NCBI GenBank assembly: GCA_051453625.1
Contig: JBOZIK010000001.1
Coordinates: 290,478,177-290,505,489, forward strand
Direction: 5' to 3'
Length of the DNA stretch: 27,313 bases
DNA from: Welwitschia mirabilis
Lineage: Eukaryota > Gnetophyta > Gnetopsida > Welwitschiales
In this document: positions 1 to 11,900 of the stretch, one piece after another
Numbering within the stretch: position 1 is the first letter of the stretch
Layout: every line of letters starts with the position of its first letter
Notes under the pieces: generated by a model
Told to the model about the DNA's origin: nothing
The model's input: the letters and a program-made list of their open reading frames with translations, nothing else
Database searches by the model: none
Position numbers and translations under genes: made by a program

Positions 1-699
1 TCTTCAAGTTTGAGCTGGGACTTTGACCTGGGAATAATTTTGTCGTCTCATCATTGAAATAGACATGTTCTCAACACAGCTTAGCTGATTTTTTAACAAG
101 TGGACCGATTCTTCTGAGGGCGAATGGGAAAATTCTGAGGGTGACCGGATAAGCTGAGCTCAACCCCACTTTTTTGAGGTTGATTGAACTTAAGTTAGCT
201 ACTCTTTAGAAATAATGTGACATGCTTGTCAGGTCAATCAAATATTTAGTAAGGTCGACCAAGCAACTAGCCATTTGATTGTTGTAAATGTTAGCACACT
301 TCATTGACTCCAAAAAAAAGATCTATGGAATTGTAGATCACGCATAGATTGCTAAAAATAGGGGAAAAAACCGTAGCATTTTAAATAGATCAAAATGTCT
401 CATTTAGAGGTTGTTGCTTCTCTTGTGATGCTCAGTAAGTGTTCTCTTTAGATTCTTCTCAACTAATGTATTCCTGTAAAATCTATAAACTTTCTCTTCA
501 AGTTGTCATTGTTGTATCTAGCTACTAGAGCTATTCTTCTTGAGCTGAACTTGGAATGATATAGTGCAATTGTCCACATCTTACATTCTACCTTTGTCTC
601 TCCATAAGTTTTGTGGATTTGCCCTAAAATTCATAGGCTAGACCATTCAGTGGAATAATAGAATTCAACTAAAGTGACTTGGTTCATTAGCTGAAGAGT

Positions 700-875
700 A
701 GTTGCTACTCTCTATTAAACCAAAATCCCCCCTATTGTTTATACTAGTTGAGAAATTTGTTTATCTATGTGTTTTTTTATCTTGTTCCAGTAGATTATTA
801 TTGAAGGTTGATTCAAGTTTAAAATCACCCTATTCACCCCCTCTAGGGCTTATCCTTCTTTCAGGTTATTAGTTC
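700..875 (+). repeat. Possible 3' end of a decayed copia-type LTR
   Basis: The string attcaccccctctaggg followed by a C/T-rich run resembles the usual 3' end of plant copia LTRs (…ATTCACCCCCCTCTAGG…), normally followed by the TGGTATCAGAGC primer site. No primer site follows (ttattagttcaag instead), so this may be a solo or truncated LTR. Confidence 0.35.
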
Positions 876-1974
876 AAGTATGAGAACTTTAGGTTGGGGT
901 AAATTGGCTTGTTAAACTTTGGAAGATATGTATGAATAAGCCTTTTTTATAAATCTGTAATCTCCACAAGTTCACAAATGTAAATTACCAAAAGAAACAA
1001 AATTGCAATATTTTGTACACCAAAAATAATAAAATGATAGAAATTGGCATCTTGGAGAAATTCAAAAGATAAAAATTGGTTAAATGACTAAAAAAAGAAC
1101 TAATATGAAGACTTTCTAGAGTAAATTTGTCACCCTTGCTATTTAAGACTTGACTTTTGGAAAAAGCCTGCCCAAAAGAGTTTAGAAATACAAAGACATT
1201 TTAAGAGCTTCAAAATGCTAGGAGTTGTGTCCATTAAGGAGTACATGACTTATAGTAGCTACCACTTTGTCCCCTTAATGAAGTTATATTCTTAATTCTA
1301 TAAATAACATTTCTATAGCACACCATTGAATTGAGAATGTATTCTTGTGTATCAACTTTTGGTGTCATTTTCTTTGCTTGGGTGGAAGAAAGGCACCACA
1401 CTCTTTTTCTTTTGAAAAATTAGAGTTTTTCACAACAACAACAAAAACAACGGAGGAGGAAACAACAAAAACAAAGTGGAAAATAGGAAGAGCCATAAGA
1501 CACATTGATTTACATGTTGAAACCCTCAAAGGTAGAGTGAGACATCCATAGGAGGATACTAAGCTTTATTATCAATCATGCTAATGAACTTGATGCCACA
1601 CAATGTGTAAGGATCCAAGCCCTTTCAATAAGCTAGGGTTTTTAACCCAAGCCAAGCTTGCAAACCCTAAATCTCATCTTCCATTTACTTCTAAGTCTAC
1701 TTTATACTTTCATTTTTAATTACAACATGTAAATGGACTATTAGGGACTAACGTTTCTTTATAGCATTAGTAAGCTTTGAGTATTGTAAGAGAGTTATGT
1801 TCAACCAAGTGCATATTAGTAAACTCTGTGTATTGTAGAGGAAGGGATATACAACAATCCTCTACCAAGTACTTTAAAAGAGATTCATATTGTGGAACTA
1901 TTCTGGTATTGAGGAAGAGGGGCTTTGTGTTAATCGTTTACCAAGTCCTCAAAGGGGTATCCTACCCATTATAA

Positions 1975-2260
1975 CGAGAGCCAAACTCGTCACTTGACTT
2001 GGCGAGGGGGAAAACTTACCACTCGGCTCAACTCGAGAGTTGACTTGGCACAAACTTGTCATAGACTTGACACAAACTAGGGAAGACTTGGAAAGACTTG
2101 TATAGATTGGGAAAGACTTGTAGAGACTTGCCTAGACTTATAAGTTTTATGATAAAACTCACACCTAGTGAGTTTTTGTGTCGCTGACTCATCATTGATG
2201 ATTAACTTGCGACTTGGTGAGTTCTCATAGACTTGCTGTAGTAAACTCGTTGCACGTCTT
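1975..2260. repeat. ACTCG/ACTTG-rich low-complexity repeat
   Basis: Dense ACTCG, ACTTG and GAGTT words in both orientations (ccactcggctcaactcgaga; gacttgg many times). It includes a short irregular array of gggaaagacttgtagag-like units at about 2081-2140. Similar text recurs near 11.10-11.17 kb and 11.99-12.15 kb, suggesting a dispersed element. Confidence 0.5.
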
Positions 2261-2651
2261 ACTACACTGCCTTCTACCCATAGAGGGAAAGTCTACTCTA
2301 GGTCTTCAAATGATCTTATACTTCTAAGGGCAAGGGCCTAGCTTTTGTTCTTGTGGTGTCATATGCCATAGGTCTTTAAAGAGTTCAATTATCTTAATAG
2401 GATGTTGCAGAATCACTCCATATTGAAAGTCTTCAAAAGTTATAAGAAGAACTACAACATGATCAAAGGAGATAAAGAAGTTGGAGAAAAAACATTTAAA
2501 CATGCTTTGTGTTGAAAGGTCTTGAATGGTGAAAACTCAAAATTAGACTGCTTCAAGGAGAGGAAAAACTAAACTGATGTTCTCTCAAGGACATACTAAA
2601 ACACTTAGGAGAAAGACACATATGAAAGGCATACCCTAAACAAGCATACCC

Positions 2652-2685
2652 NNNNNNNNNNNNNNNNNNNNNNNNNNNNNNNNNN
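2652..2685. other. Assembly gap, 34 N
   Basis: Run of N; sequence unknown. Confidence 0.99.
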
Positions 2686-4903
2686 AAAGGATTCCTTCAA
2701 ATGCACATGGGCAAATGGGAAGGAATAACGATGAGCACACTCCTTATAGAGGGTAGGGGAAACTCCTAGGGCTAAAGGAATGAAATTATTTCAACAACAA
2801 GCAATTGAAGAGGATTTTGGAACTTGGCACTTGATTGTGTCCTCTAATAACTAGTTGCCTGTTAGAAATTTCCATTGAGAAAGTTAAACTTCTTAATTTA
2901 GGTATGTCACTGTTGTTTTTTGCCAGACACTTGAGTTGATATTTTTGAATTCAATAAGGTTTCAAAAGGGTTGATTTTTAATTTTCAATATAAAATAAGT
3001 TGTTTGAATTTCTTGGTACTCATTGGTGTCCTAGGGCTGGGTCAAACTTAGCAGGCCTCTTTTTCCTTGTTTTAGAATATTTATAATATTTCCGTTGTTA
3101 TTAATTTATTAATTTTTAATTGAAAATTCCTAAAGAACATCTCCTGAGGATGATGACTCCTGTCTTGTTATGATGTTCACTCTTAAAAAAGGGGGAAGCC
3201 TATAGTACGCCCCCTTAGTATACGGTGAGGGTTTAACAGACCTCTGGTAGACATGCAGAATGTAATGTGCATGTGGAGATCATCACCATTTGCATTTGGA
3301 GTTTTTTTTCGCTACCTTCTGTTCATGACCTTTTGAGATGATTCAGGTGATGGAGAATGGTGTGTTGCAATGATATTTGAGAAGTTATAGAGCATAGAAA
3401 GGGGACATGATGTTTGCTTTTGTGAGAGGAAATCCAGTTGAGAGTCTTCAAACTTTGATTCTTCCAGTTTGTTCATTTGCCTTAGTTTCATTACACTCTG
3501 TATGTCAGGGAAAGAAGGTTGATAATGCAATCTTTGTTGTCATGTGTGAGGTAAATCTTCACATTAAGTCATTTGCTTAGGCCTCAAACATTTGTTCTGA
3601 AGTCCATTTTTTCCTTGGGATTTTTTTCAGAGATTCACGTTTAGCAATTATTTGCATTGCTTGTCTTGTATGGTGGTGATCCTTTACTGTCAATTGACTT
3701 GGAATGTTGAAAGGATGGTCTTGAGGAGCTATCTGAGTGGTGCTATCAGTCTGTAAAAAATGTTCAACTGCTTTGGTAGCTATGTGATATCAGAGGTTTA
3801 TAGACAGACAGAATGTTAGAAACATAATGGCAATAGGCAACTAAGGGGGAAAAAGCAATTCTTCAGGAAATTGTGATTGTTCGCGGTGCCAAAAAGGAAG
3901 GTAGTTCTTTAGTATTTGAATGTTATGTTTTTCTGCTGTGTCATGATTAGTATATGACGACATTGGACAAACAGTAATTTCAGATGATAAGATAAAGAAA
4001 ACCATAGTCAGAGCATTGCAGATGATAAAAACAAAGAAAATCATGGGTGCTTTGAAGACCATCTTGAACAATTTTGGAAGCAGAAAGTTTGAATGCTGCT
4101 AGGAAGAGTGTAGAATTTAGCCGAAATGCAACGTTTGGAAGAGAGCATCAGTGTGATGTGCATAAATATGTGTAGGCAGTCATTTACTTGAAACTTCGAC
4201 TTTGATTTCTGAATTGTCATTCCGCATTGCTAGGAAGCGAGAACAGAAATGAGAATTCTCTTCCTTGCCTTGAGTTACATACAGCAGCTAGTGAGTGTTG
4301 GCAACCTGTGTCTAGGAGCAATATTTACACAAAAAAATATTCACAAATGTTGATGACGATAAACTATTGAAGAGGTCAACATTAGAGCTGCTGAAGGTTT
4401 TTTCCCCTTTGTATGGATCTACCATTTCACTAAACAAATTTTGAGTTGTCTTTATGTTTTGTTTAGAGCAGCATTGGAGTTCTCTTTTTTGTGGGTCCTG
4501 TCATGTTTTGGTTACTCTTTCTTTTCTTACATTAGCCTATCCTGTTTATAGATTTGAACCATCTAGTGTCTGTTGTTTACCCTACATGCATAAAAGTCTT
4601 TGGGTCATGTTGTCATTAGAGTGGATGTCTTTCTGACAGGATAATGATTCCAAAAGTTTCTTTTGATGACAAAATTCTGTTTATTTGTATGTTAGATGTG
4701 CACATACAAAGCATGCCATTGATGGTGCACAGTGGTATTTAGTTGTTAGGCAATTTAATAGTATGCTAGGCTATTGTTTTCTGCTTGAGACTCGTATAAT
4801 CTACAGTCTTCCCTGGATGTTGGTAATCTTGTGATTAGTTTGTATAATCTAACAATGAATACTTCAGATTTTATTTTGTTACTTTGTTTTTATTTACATG
4901 CAG

Positions 4904-5110
4904 GAAGCTGATCCAATGCATTGTGGGCTCTTAAAGTTCCTTTTTGCACGTGCTTGTCAACCATATTTTACCTTTATTAAATCATGGCTTTACCATGCTT
5001 CAGTTAAGGACCCATACAGAGAATTCTTTGTGGAAGCTTCTGATGACCTAAAGAGTTTTCCAAATTCATGGCAGTTGCATAAACCTGATTTGCAGGCATC
5101 AGCAATAAGG
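4904..5110 (+). CDS. GCP6: GCP6 exon A (first recognised): GRIP1 core
   Basis: Preceded by a good acceptor (tttatttacatgcag) and followed by the donor AGG|gtaatg; 69 codons, phase 0 at both ends. It encodes EADPMHCGLLKFLFARACQP, then YFTFIKSWLYHA and KDPYREFFVE. This is the classical GCP GRIP1 motif in which a leucine-rich helix and a conserved aromatic pair precede a 'W...G/A...DPY.EFF' loop. The reading frame has no start of its own at the right place; a previous exon must supply the N terminus and should end in phase 0. Confidence 0.88.
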
Positions 5111-5948
5111 GTAATGTCAACAATCATTCTTGGTGCTTGTACTTTCTTCAAGTCTTTTTTTTAAATCGAGATTTTGATGTGATATGTTAATTATTTTACA
5201 TTATATCTTTTCTGCACCATTTGTGAAATGATTGCATTTTCAACATATTTGAAATATTGCATTATATGAGAAGGAGGAGTCTTCTACAGCATTTGTTAAA
5301 AGACATGAACACAATTACACAGGTAAGAGATGGGGTATCCATACCTTCTTTTTTAAAGGAGGCCTGCACTCCTCTGCTGCGTGCTGGTCAACAACTTCAA
5401 GTGCTTTTAAAATTGTTGGAGAAAGCTGAAGCAGGGAAGGATTTGGCAAAATTTCTAAACAGTTGCATGGATAGTTCTATTCACTTTCTGTCATTGAGTA
5501 AGGATGACCTTTCCGATGGTTGTGCTTCTTTTCTCAAGGGAATTGCATCCCACAGACCAGTGTTGGTTTATAGTAGAAATGAACTAGAAGATTTGATGAA
5601 AGCAAGGGACACAGAAAATAAACAAATGATTGAAAAGTTGGAAAACGCTTTCTCAAAAATTGAGAATTTGTGTGGGTTGAATGAACAAATGGTATGTATG
5701 TTTTGAATGCTTCTGTTAATTGGTCATGCAATTTATCTTGATACCATATTTATTTACATGATTGGTTTTTATTTCTCTTGAAAACATTTCTAATATAGTT
5801 GTCCCTTTTAAGTGGTAAAGAAATGTATGTTATTTATGCAAGGCCAGAAATGTAATAAATTTGTGCTTGCAGATGCTGGGAAGAGGTCTTTATGCAGATG
5901 TACAAGAAAATAATCCTGATGTTGGAATTGTGTAAGTTTTTGTATGCT

Positions 5949-5986
<38 letters not shown>

Positions 5987-8900
5987 CACACTTTAAAAAT
6001 ATTTGCTTACTGTGATGTAGGACAATATTTAGTAATTGTTATTTTTCTTTTATGATTCGTCTGAGATATAAATAATTGTTCAAAAAAATGCTCTTGCCAC
6101 ATTATTGCTTGTTTTTGAAGACAAGCTTTTACTTGAGAGATGTTTGTATGATACTTTTCTTGTATGCAGGACTTCGAGTGTTGGATCAGAATACGTTGAC
6201 CATTTCTTTGAGATCTCAGATGATGATGATGATTCAATTCTTGTATCATCTGAATGCGATGGCTCTTCCTCTACTCAGTCAGAAACCGATGAGGTTTCAT
6301 CTATCCATAGAGGTTCTAAGAATAGCCAGAAAGCATCAGCATGGTGTGCAGAGCAGCATTTATTCACTGACAAAATTCAAAATTCACCCATGACATGCTT
6401 GTCAAGGGAAAGAGTAAAAACTATGGAAGATCAGGGTTCCATACATGTACCTTCCCTCCAGTCTAAATGTAATAGATTCAAATTTTTAGATAAAAGTATA
6501 AGTAGAGAAGAGAATCAAGTTTTGGAACATTCATCACTCAGCTCTCTTAAAAAATATGATGAGCCTGAGAAACCTTTTGCCTTTTTGCCAGAAGAAGTAT
6601 CTGTTCTGCCTTCTAGTTTGTTATCAGGAATCTTTCTAGACTTTCATTGTTCAAAGCAGAAAGAAGGATATGCAGACCAGTGTACTGATTTGGATTTACA
6701 TGAAAAACCTTTTCCTGTAGAATCTCTTTGCAGCTATTTAAAATCTTTCAATGATATTCCAAACAAATGTAAAAGTTCCATGCAAGAAAGTTCAATTGGT
6801 AAGATAGGGAATGGTTGCTCTGCAGACTATCAGACTAGTTGTGCTCTTATGAGTTTCCATCCAATGTTGACTAGAAGAGCATGGCTCCATTTGCACTATC
6901 TAATTCCAGAAAAGAGTTTGGGTGGCAGAAATACGTTGTTCCATCCACGTGACTTTTCTTCCATGACACTTCCTTTTGAATCATTTTTGGGGACCATACC
7001 TCTGAGTCATTCTTTTGTGAATCCTTCTCTGTCTTCTGTTGCAGATGGTGACAAAACATTGAATAACAATCTGTCAGTAGGTCAAGCAAATGGTACATTG
7101 GTGTCAAACGCTGAGGAGAAGGCCACAATACTTAAGGGAACGCGATTACCTGTCGAAGCTTCCAGAAGTTTAATCATAGTTCAGATGCTGGAATGGATGG
7201 GGAGAGTCCTGTTACAATGCCCTCTGGGGGTGCAAAATGGGAAACAACACTAAACTATCCTGGTTTCAATTTCATGCATAAAACAGAAGTTCAGAATGAT
7301 AATACTGACAATGCACTGGACATTCCTCTTGATGTAGTTCTTGATCAATGTATTCTGCAGGAGATCTTACTTCAGTATCCTTTTCATTTTTAATTGTTTT
7401 TACCCCTTGCAAAAAAAATTGGAAATGGCAATTTTTTTCTGACTTTAAAATTTTACAAATGTCCTATAATCTTTGTGTCAATGAGTGTTTTCATGCTCTC
7501 TGTGTCTGAGATAAAGAGCAACATATGTAGATTTTTGTTTAATTTTTAATTAAACGATATTTTAGATTGTTTTCACCACCACCATTGTCAATACGTTTGT
7601 CCCAGCAATTATAGGTGACCTTTGTAAATGATTTGTGAACATCTACGGTTACCTACTTGACACCATCTCTGTTTTAGCATGGCCCTATGCCACATTTGAT
7701 ACACTGTATTAGCACATGCCTACTGGAAAGCTAAAAGTTGAAGGCTGGTAACAGATTGGATTGCTGAAATATTATGTTTTGGCATAAAGAAAATCTACGT
7801 ATGGTTTTTCGTGAAGTGCAAAAGAGCAAAACGGTTAGCAAACAAAGGGATAGACCTTAGATGTCAAAGTGAGTTGTGAATGGGATAAAGAGCAAAATGA
7901 ATTCAATGTAGCAACAAAGAACAAAAACAGAGACTATTTACATGGTAAAACCTTTGATATGCAGGGAACAATAACAATCCATGGGAAAACTGTATGATCT
8001 GTATTAGCTTCAGAAATGCACAAACAAGTGCAAATACAACCATCATCTCTAACAGCCAGGCAGCACATAATATATAGGTACTACTTTCAGGATTAGGTTA
8101 GCCCAAATGACTTCAACATCATTAGATGACATCAATGATTGTGGTTAGATGTGAGGAAAATAGTTTATCAAATGACCTAATACAGAGACATTGCACGTTT
8201 CCCATTAAAACATGTCCCTACCTAGACATCTTATTAAATATAACATAACATCACTTTATAAAGACAAAGAGTCTTTTAGAATTGTACATATAAAGATTTG
8301 GTGTCACACTTACTTCAACAGAAAACTTGGTATTCCTTTCATAAGCAGATCATTGATGCATTAAAAAACCGGAAACAAAAGGAAAAAAAGCACTGAAATT
8401 AGGGGGAAAAAATTAACAATACAACAAATTTCCAAGAAATGTTACATCAAAACTAATAGATACACAAAATTTAGCATTACTTTTTACTTCAAAGGTTTAT
8501 CTTTCTACTGATAATACTTTTAGGCTTTAGCAGTATTTTGTGTCTGATTAATCTACAGTGCCTTCATTTATTTGGCGCTATAACTTGTTGGCCTCCACTT
8601 CATTAGCTGCAGTGCCATCAAGGGGAACTGAGTGTGAAATTCATATGCAGCACTTTAAATACTTGGCCTAACACAAGAGTTGTCACGTTAAGTGAGTAAA
8701 ATAAGAACATTTTTTTTACTATCAACATTGAGCTAAAGAACATTTTTTACTGTCAGGCATAAGGCAAAGCTATTAATTTATGCAACATTCCTTGGGGGAA
8801 CAGGCCCTTTTATAACCTCATATGAGGATTAAAACTGTAAAATGATATTTGCTTTTCGCTACCTCCTTAATGAATGGTAGTAAAGATATCTTTGTGGGAT

Positions 8901-11900
8901 GAGTACTCTTTTTGTTACAAGAAAATCAAAGGGAATGATGATAAGAGTTAAAAATATGGGAGATTTGACTTCACTTTCTATAATTCTCCTCCTTGAAGGT
9001 AAATCTGAGCAGCCCTCAAACACTCACTAGACCACCGTTTCAACGCACATTGCTTATGTGATAGCTATTGCAAGCTGATCTTTGTAAGAGACATTACTGT
9101 CAATTGGCACTGTCTTTGTCAATGCATGTCCAAGATCCTTCTCATTATGATTTTTGATCATCTAACCTATTCTTAATGACTTCTCTGGTTAAATGAAAAT
9201 TTACACCCCTCTGTTTTCACCTTCCATGAAAAGCAGAATTCTTGGCTGAATATCTGACACTCTAACCGTCACAAAACATAAGATATTTCTTTTGCTTTAG
9301 ACCAAAATAACAAAGAAACCTATGTGGCCAAAGCATTTTTCACAAGGCATTGTCAAAACCACATATTCTACCTTACTCGTAGGCAATGTTACCAAGATTG
9401 GAGCCTTGATAGCTAGTTAACTACTTTACCAGTGAAAACAAGCTATAACCAGTGGTAGAGTGCTTGGTATTTTGGTTTGTTTCCGATAAGTACCCAGGTA
9501 GCCCCAATGCTTTATTAATCACTCCACAGTGCATAGATAGGCTGATGCTGTCTCTTTCAAATATTTGAGAATACACAGCAGTTCAAGCCAGTGATTTCAA
9601 CCTTAATTGAGCATACAATTCCCAGCAACCCTGATAACAGGTCTAATATCAGGATGAATGCACATTATTGCATACATTAGGTAGCCAACCACAAAAGTGT
9701 ATTGAGCATTTTGTGCCTTGCACATTTTTCCTCAGAATTGAGACAATTTTGTTTAGACAATTGAAAGTGAGAAGCCAAAGGAGTACCCAAAACTTTGTCA
9801 CTAATCATGCAAAATATTCCAATACTTGTCTGATGTAATCACTTTGGTTGAACCACATCTTCATTCATTTACTGTCTCTGCCACTTTTCATTCTAAGATC
9901 TGTGTTGTTTGTCTGAAGTCCTTAAGTGCATGCTCATCTCGAGATTGAGTTCTTTTATTTTCATCATGCCATTCCCTCCAATCAAGGTATCATCAGCATA
10001 TGACAAAAATAACGGACATAATGTTTCTTGGGAAGTAGGGATAATGGTCAAATCTACTCCTTCTATAATCCAATCCTTGGATAAAGAATTTTCTTAGAGT
10101 GAGAAATGAAATGAGGCTTCTGTTAATGCTCATAGCCTTCTTGCTGACATGTAAATTTCCTTTTCCAAATCACCATGTGGAGACATGGTTTTAACATCCA
10201 GTTGCTTTGACTCCAAATCCAAGCAGGCAGTTAATGATAAAACCAATTGTATAAACAATTTTTCAACAATTGAAGAGAAAATTTCTGTAAAATCGATATT
10301 TGGCTTTTGAGCAAAGCCTTCTTTCTTTTAGCAATAACCTATTCTTGAAGCATTTCTCTCTATTGACCTGATTCTTTAATTTGAAAATCTACCTGGTACA
10401 AAGAGCTTTGTGCCCTTATGAAAGTTCTTTCAATTCCTAGGCACTATATTGTTTGTGGAAATTTAATTTTTCCTTCATTTCTTCTTTCATTTGGTTGCAT
10501 CTGATCTCATATGATAAGGGCTTCCTCATAAGGAATAGCTATTGGTTGACCTTCTTCTTTCTTGTCACTATCATGCTCATCAGATTCACTGTCACAATCC
10601 TTTTGAAGACCAATTCATTTGGTGTAAGCTTGACTGTTGCCACTGAGTTATTTCTTGTATCTTCCTTGGATTGCTAAAGTAGTCCTTCAAACCAGTACAA
10701 GAAGCTAGAATCAGAAATACCTTAATTCTTATTTTGAGGGCCATAGAACATGATGTTCTTCTTGAATTGAACATTATGCCATCCATAAAATTGCTTGGCT
10801 TTAAGATCCCATAGTTTGAATCCATGGTTATGTTCTTCATAACCTACACAAATACACCATTTACACATGTCCTTTAGTTCAGTTCTGTTACCTTTTGAAG
10901 CTGCACAAGTGTCTCACATCCGAAAGCCTCTCCATGGTCACAAGACTTGGTTTTGGCATTCCAAAAACCTTTTGAAAGTTCACTATTTAGTGTAGAGTCA
11001 GATAATTTGTTGACTAGATATTCTGTCATCATGATAACTTTTGCCCAAAATGTCTGAGAGAAACTAGCACCTGCCACATTGATCTTCTATGTTCCAGCCA
11101 TAGTTGCAAACTTGGATTCGAGTCCAAACTCAACCTGACACTTAAATTCAGGAAAACTCAGTAAACTTAGCTCAAGCTTGGCTGAATAAAAAGATATTGG
11201 GGAAAAAAATGAAAACACATTTTAATTATTCTTTTCCAAGAATGAGCCTTTCTAGATGGATAAGTAGCATAAATACTTCATGAAAAGATTTAAACATATT
11301 ATTATATATGTTAAAATATAATATACTTTGGAAGAAACCAGAAATTGTATTGCTAAAATTTGAAGAATTTTAAGCCAATAACCGTAATTAAACTTTAATT
11401 ATTTGAATAAATGTCATCAAAAGACATATTTGGCATGTAGTTATCCTTATAATATTTGGAAGTTTATTTTCAGATGCAATCTAATATCCTTTCTTGATCC
11501 TCTTATCTATTTTTAGGTATTCCCCTACATTACATAAAGGATTTGTAGTGGTTCAACTCTCTTATGTCCTAGCGTTTTTGGACCCCCAATCTCACAATTG
11601 GAATCCGAGCACAATGTTTGTGTGTTATAAATTTATAGCATTTGTTGTCATCATGGCTTCCTCAAGTTCTTTTGATGGTGGATCTTCCTACTTTCATCCA
11701 GTCCACTCATTCACATTAAAGATTATGAGTATTGGGTGGTGAGAATGAAGACCTATCTCATTGCTTGGGAGCACATCTATGAATTGAGGAGAAATGATAC
11801 TCGTGCCTTGTTTGCATCCAAATTGGATTGAGGAGAAATGATGCTTTCTATAAAGGATCTTCTCCTCGGATGCAAACATGAATTTCAGTTTATTTGAACT

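Larger units (their letters stand above)
1..4903. other. Upstream region with no recognised exon
   Basis: Presumably intron or 5' flank of GCP6. All frames are broken and no stretch resembled the expected GCP6 N terminus. It contains a possible LTR end near 0.8 kb, an ACTCG/ACTTG-rich repeat near 2.0-2.25 kb and an assembly gap, noted separately. Short open runs here (1345-1551, 1777-1974, 4454-4636) have no codon-level or family support. Confidence 0.6.

Noticed and set aside
3190-3215. Small inverted repeat ggggg...ccccc (gggggaag / cgccccc) as a terminator or hairpin RNA.
   Set aside because: Only five paired bases with certainty; common by chance, and such terminators are not meaningful in a plant nuclear context.
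4060-4340. Coding-like text upstream of GCP6 (SLNAARKSVEFSRNATFGRE at about 4087; LPCLELHTAASECWQPV at about 4265).
   Set aside because: Each is short, the frames are interrupted by stops, splice sites do not fit and nothing matches GCP6 N-terminal sequence that I know. Kept only as a place to look for the missing exon.
6076-6393. Open frame of 105 codons overlapping exon D.
   Set aside because: Out of frame with the GCP6 exon and starts inside the intron; a shadow.
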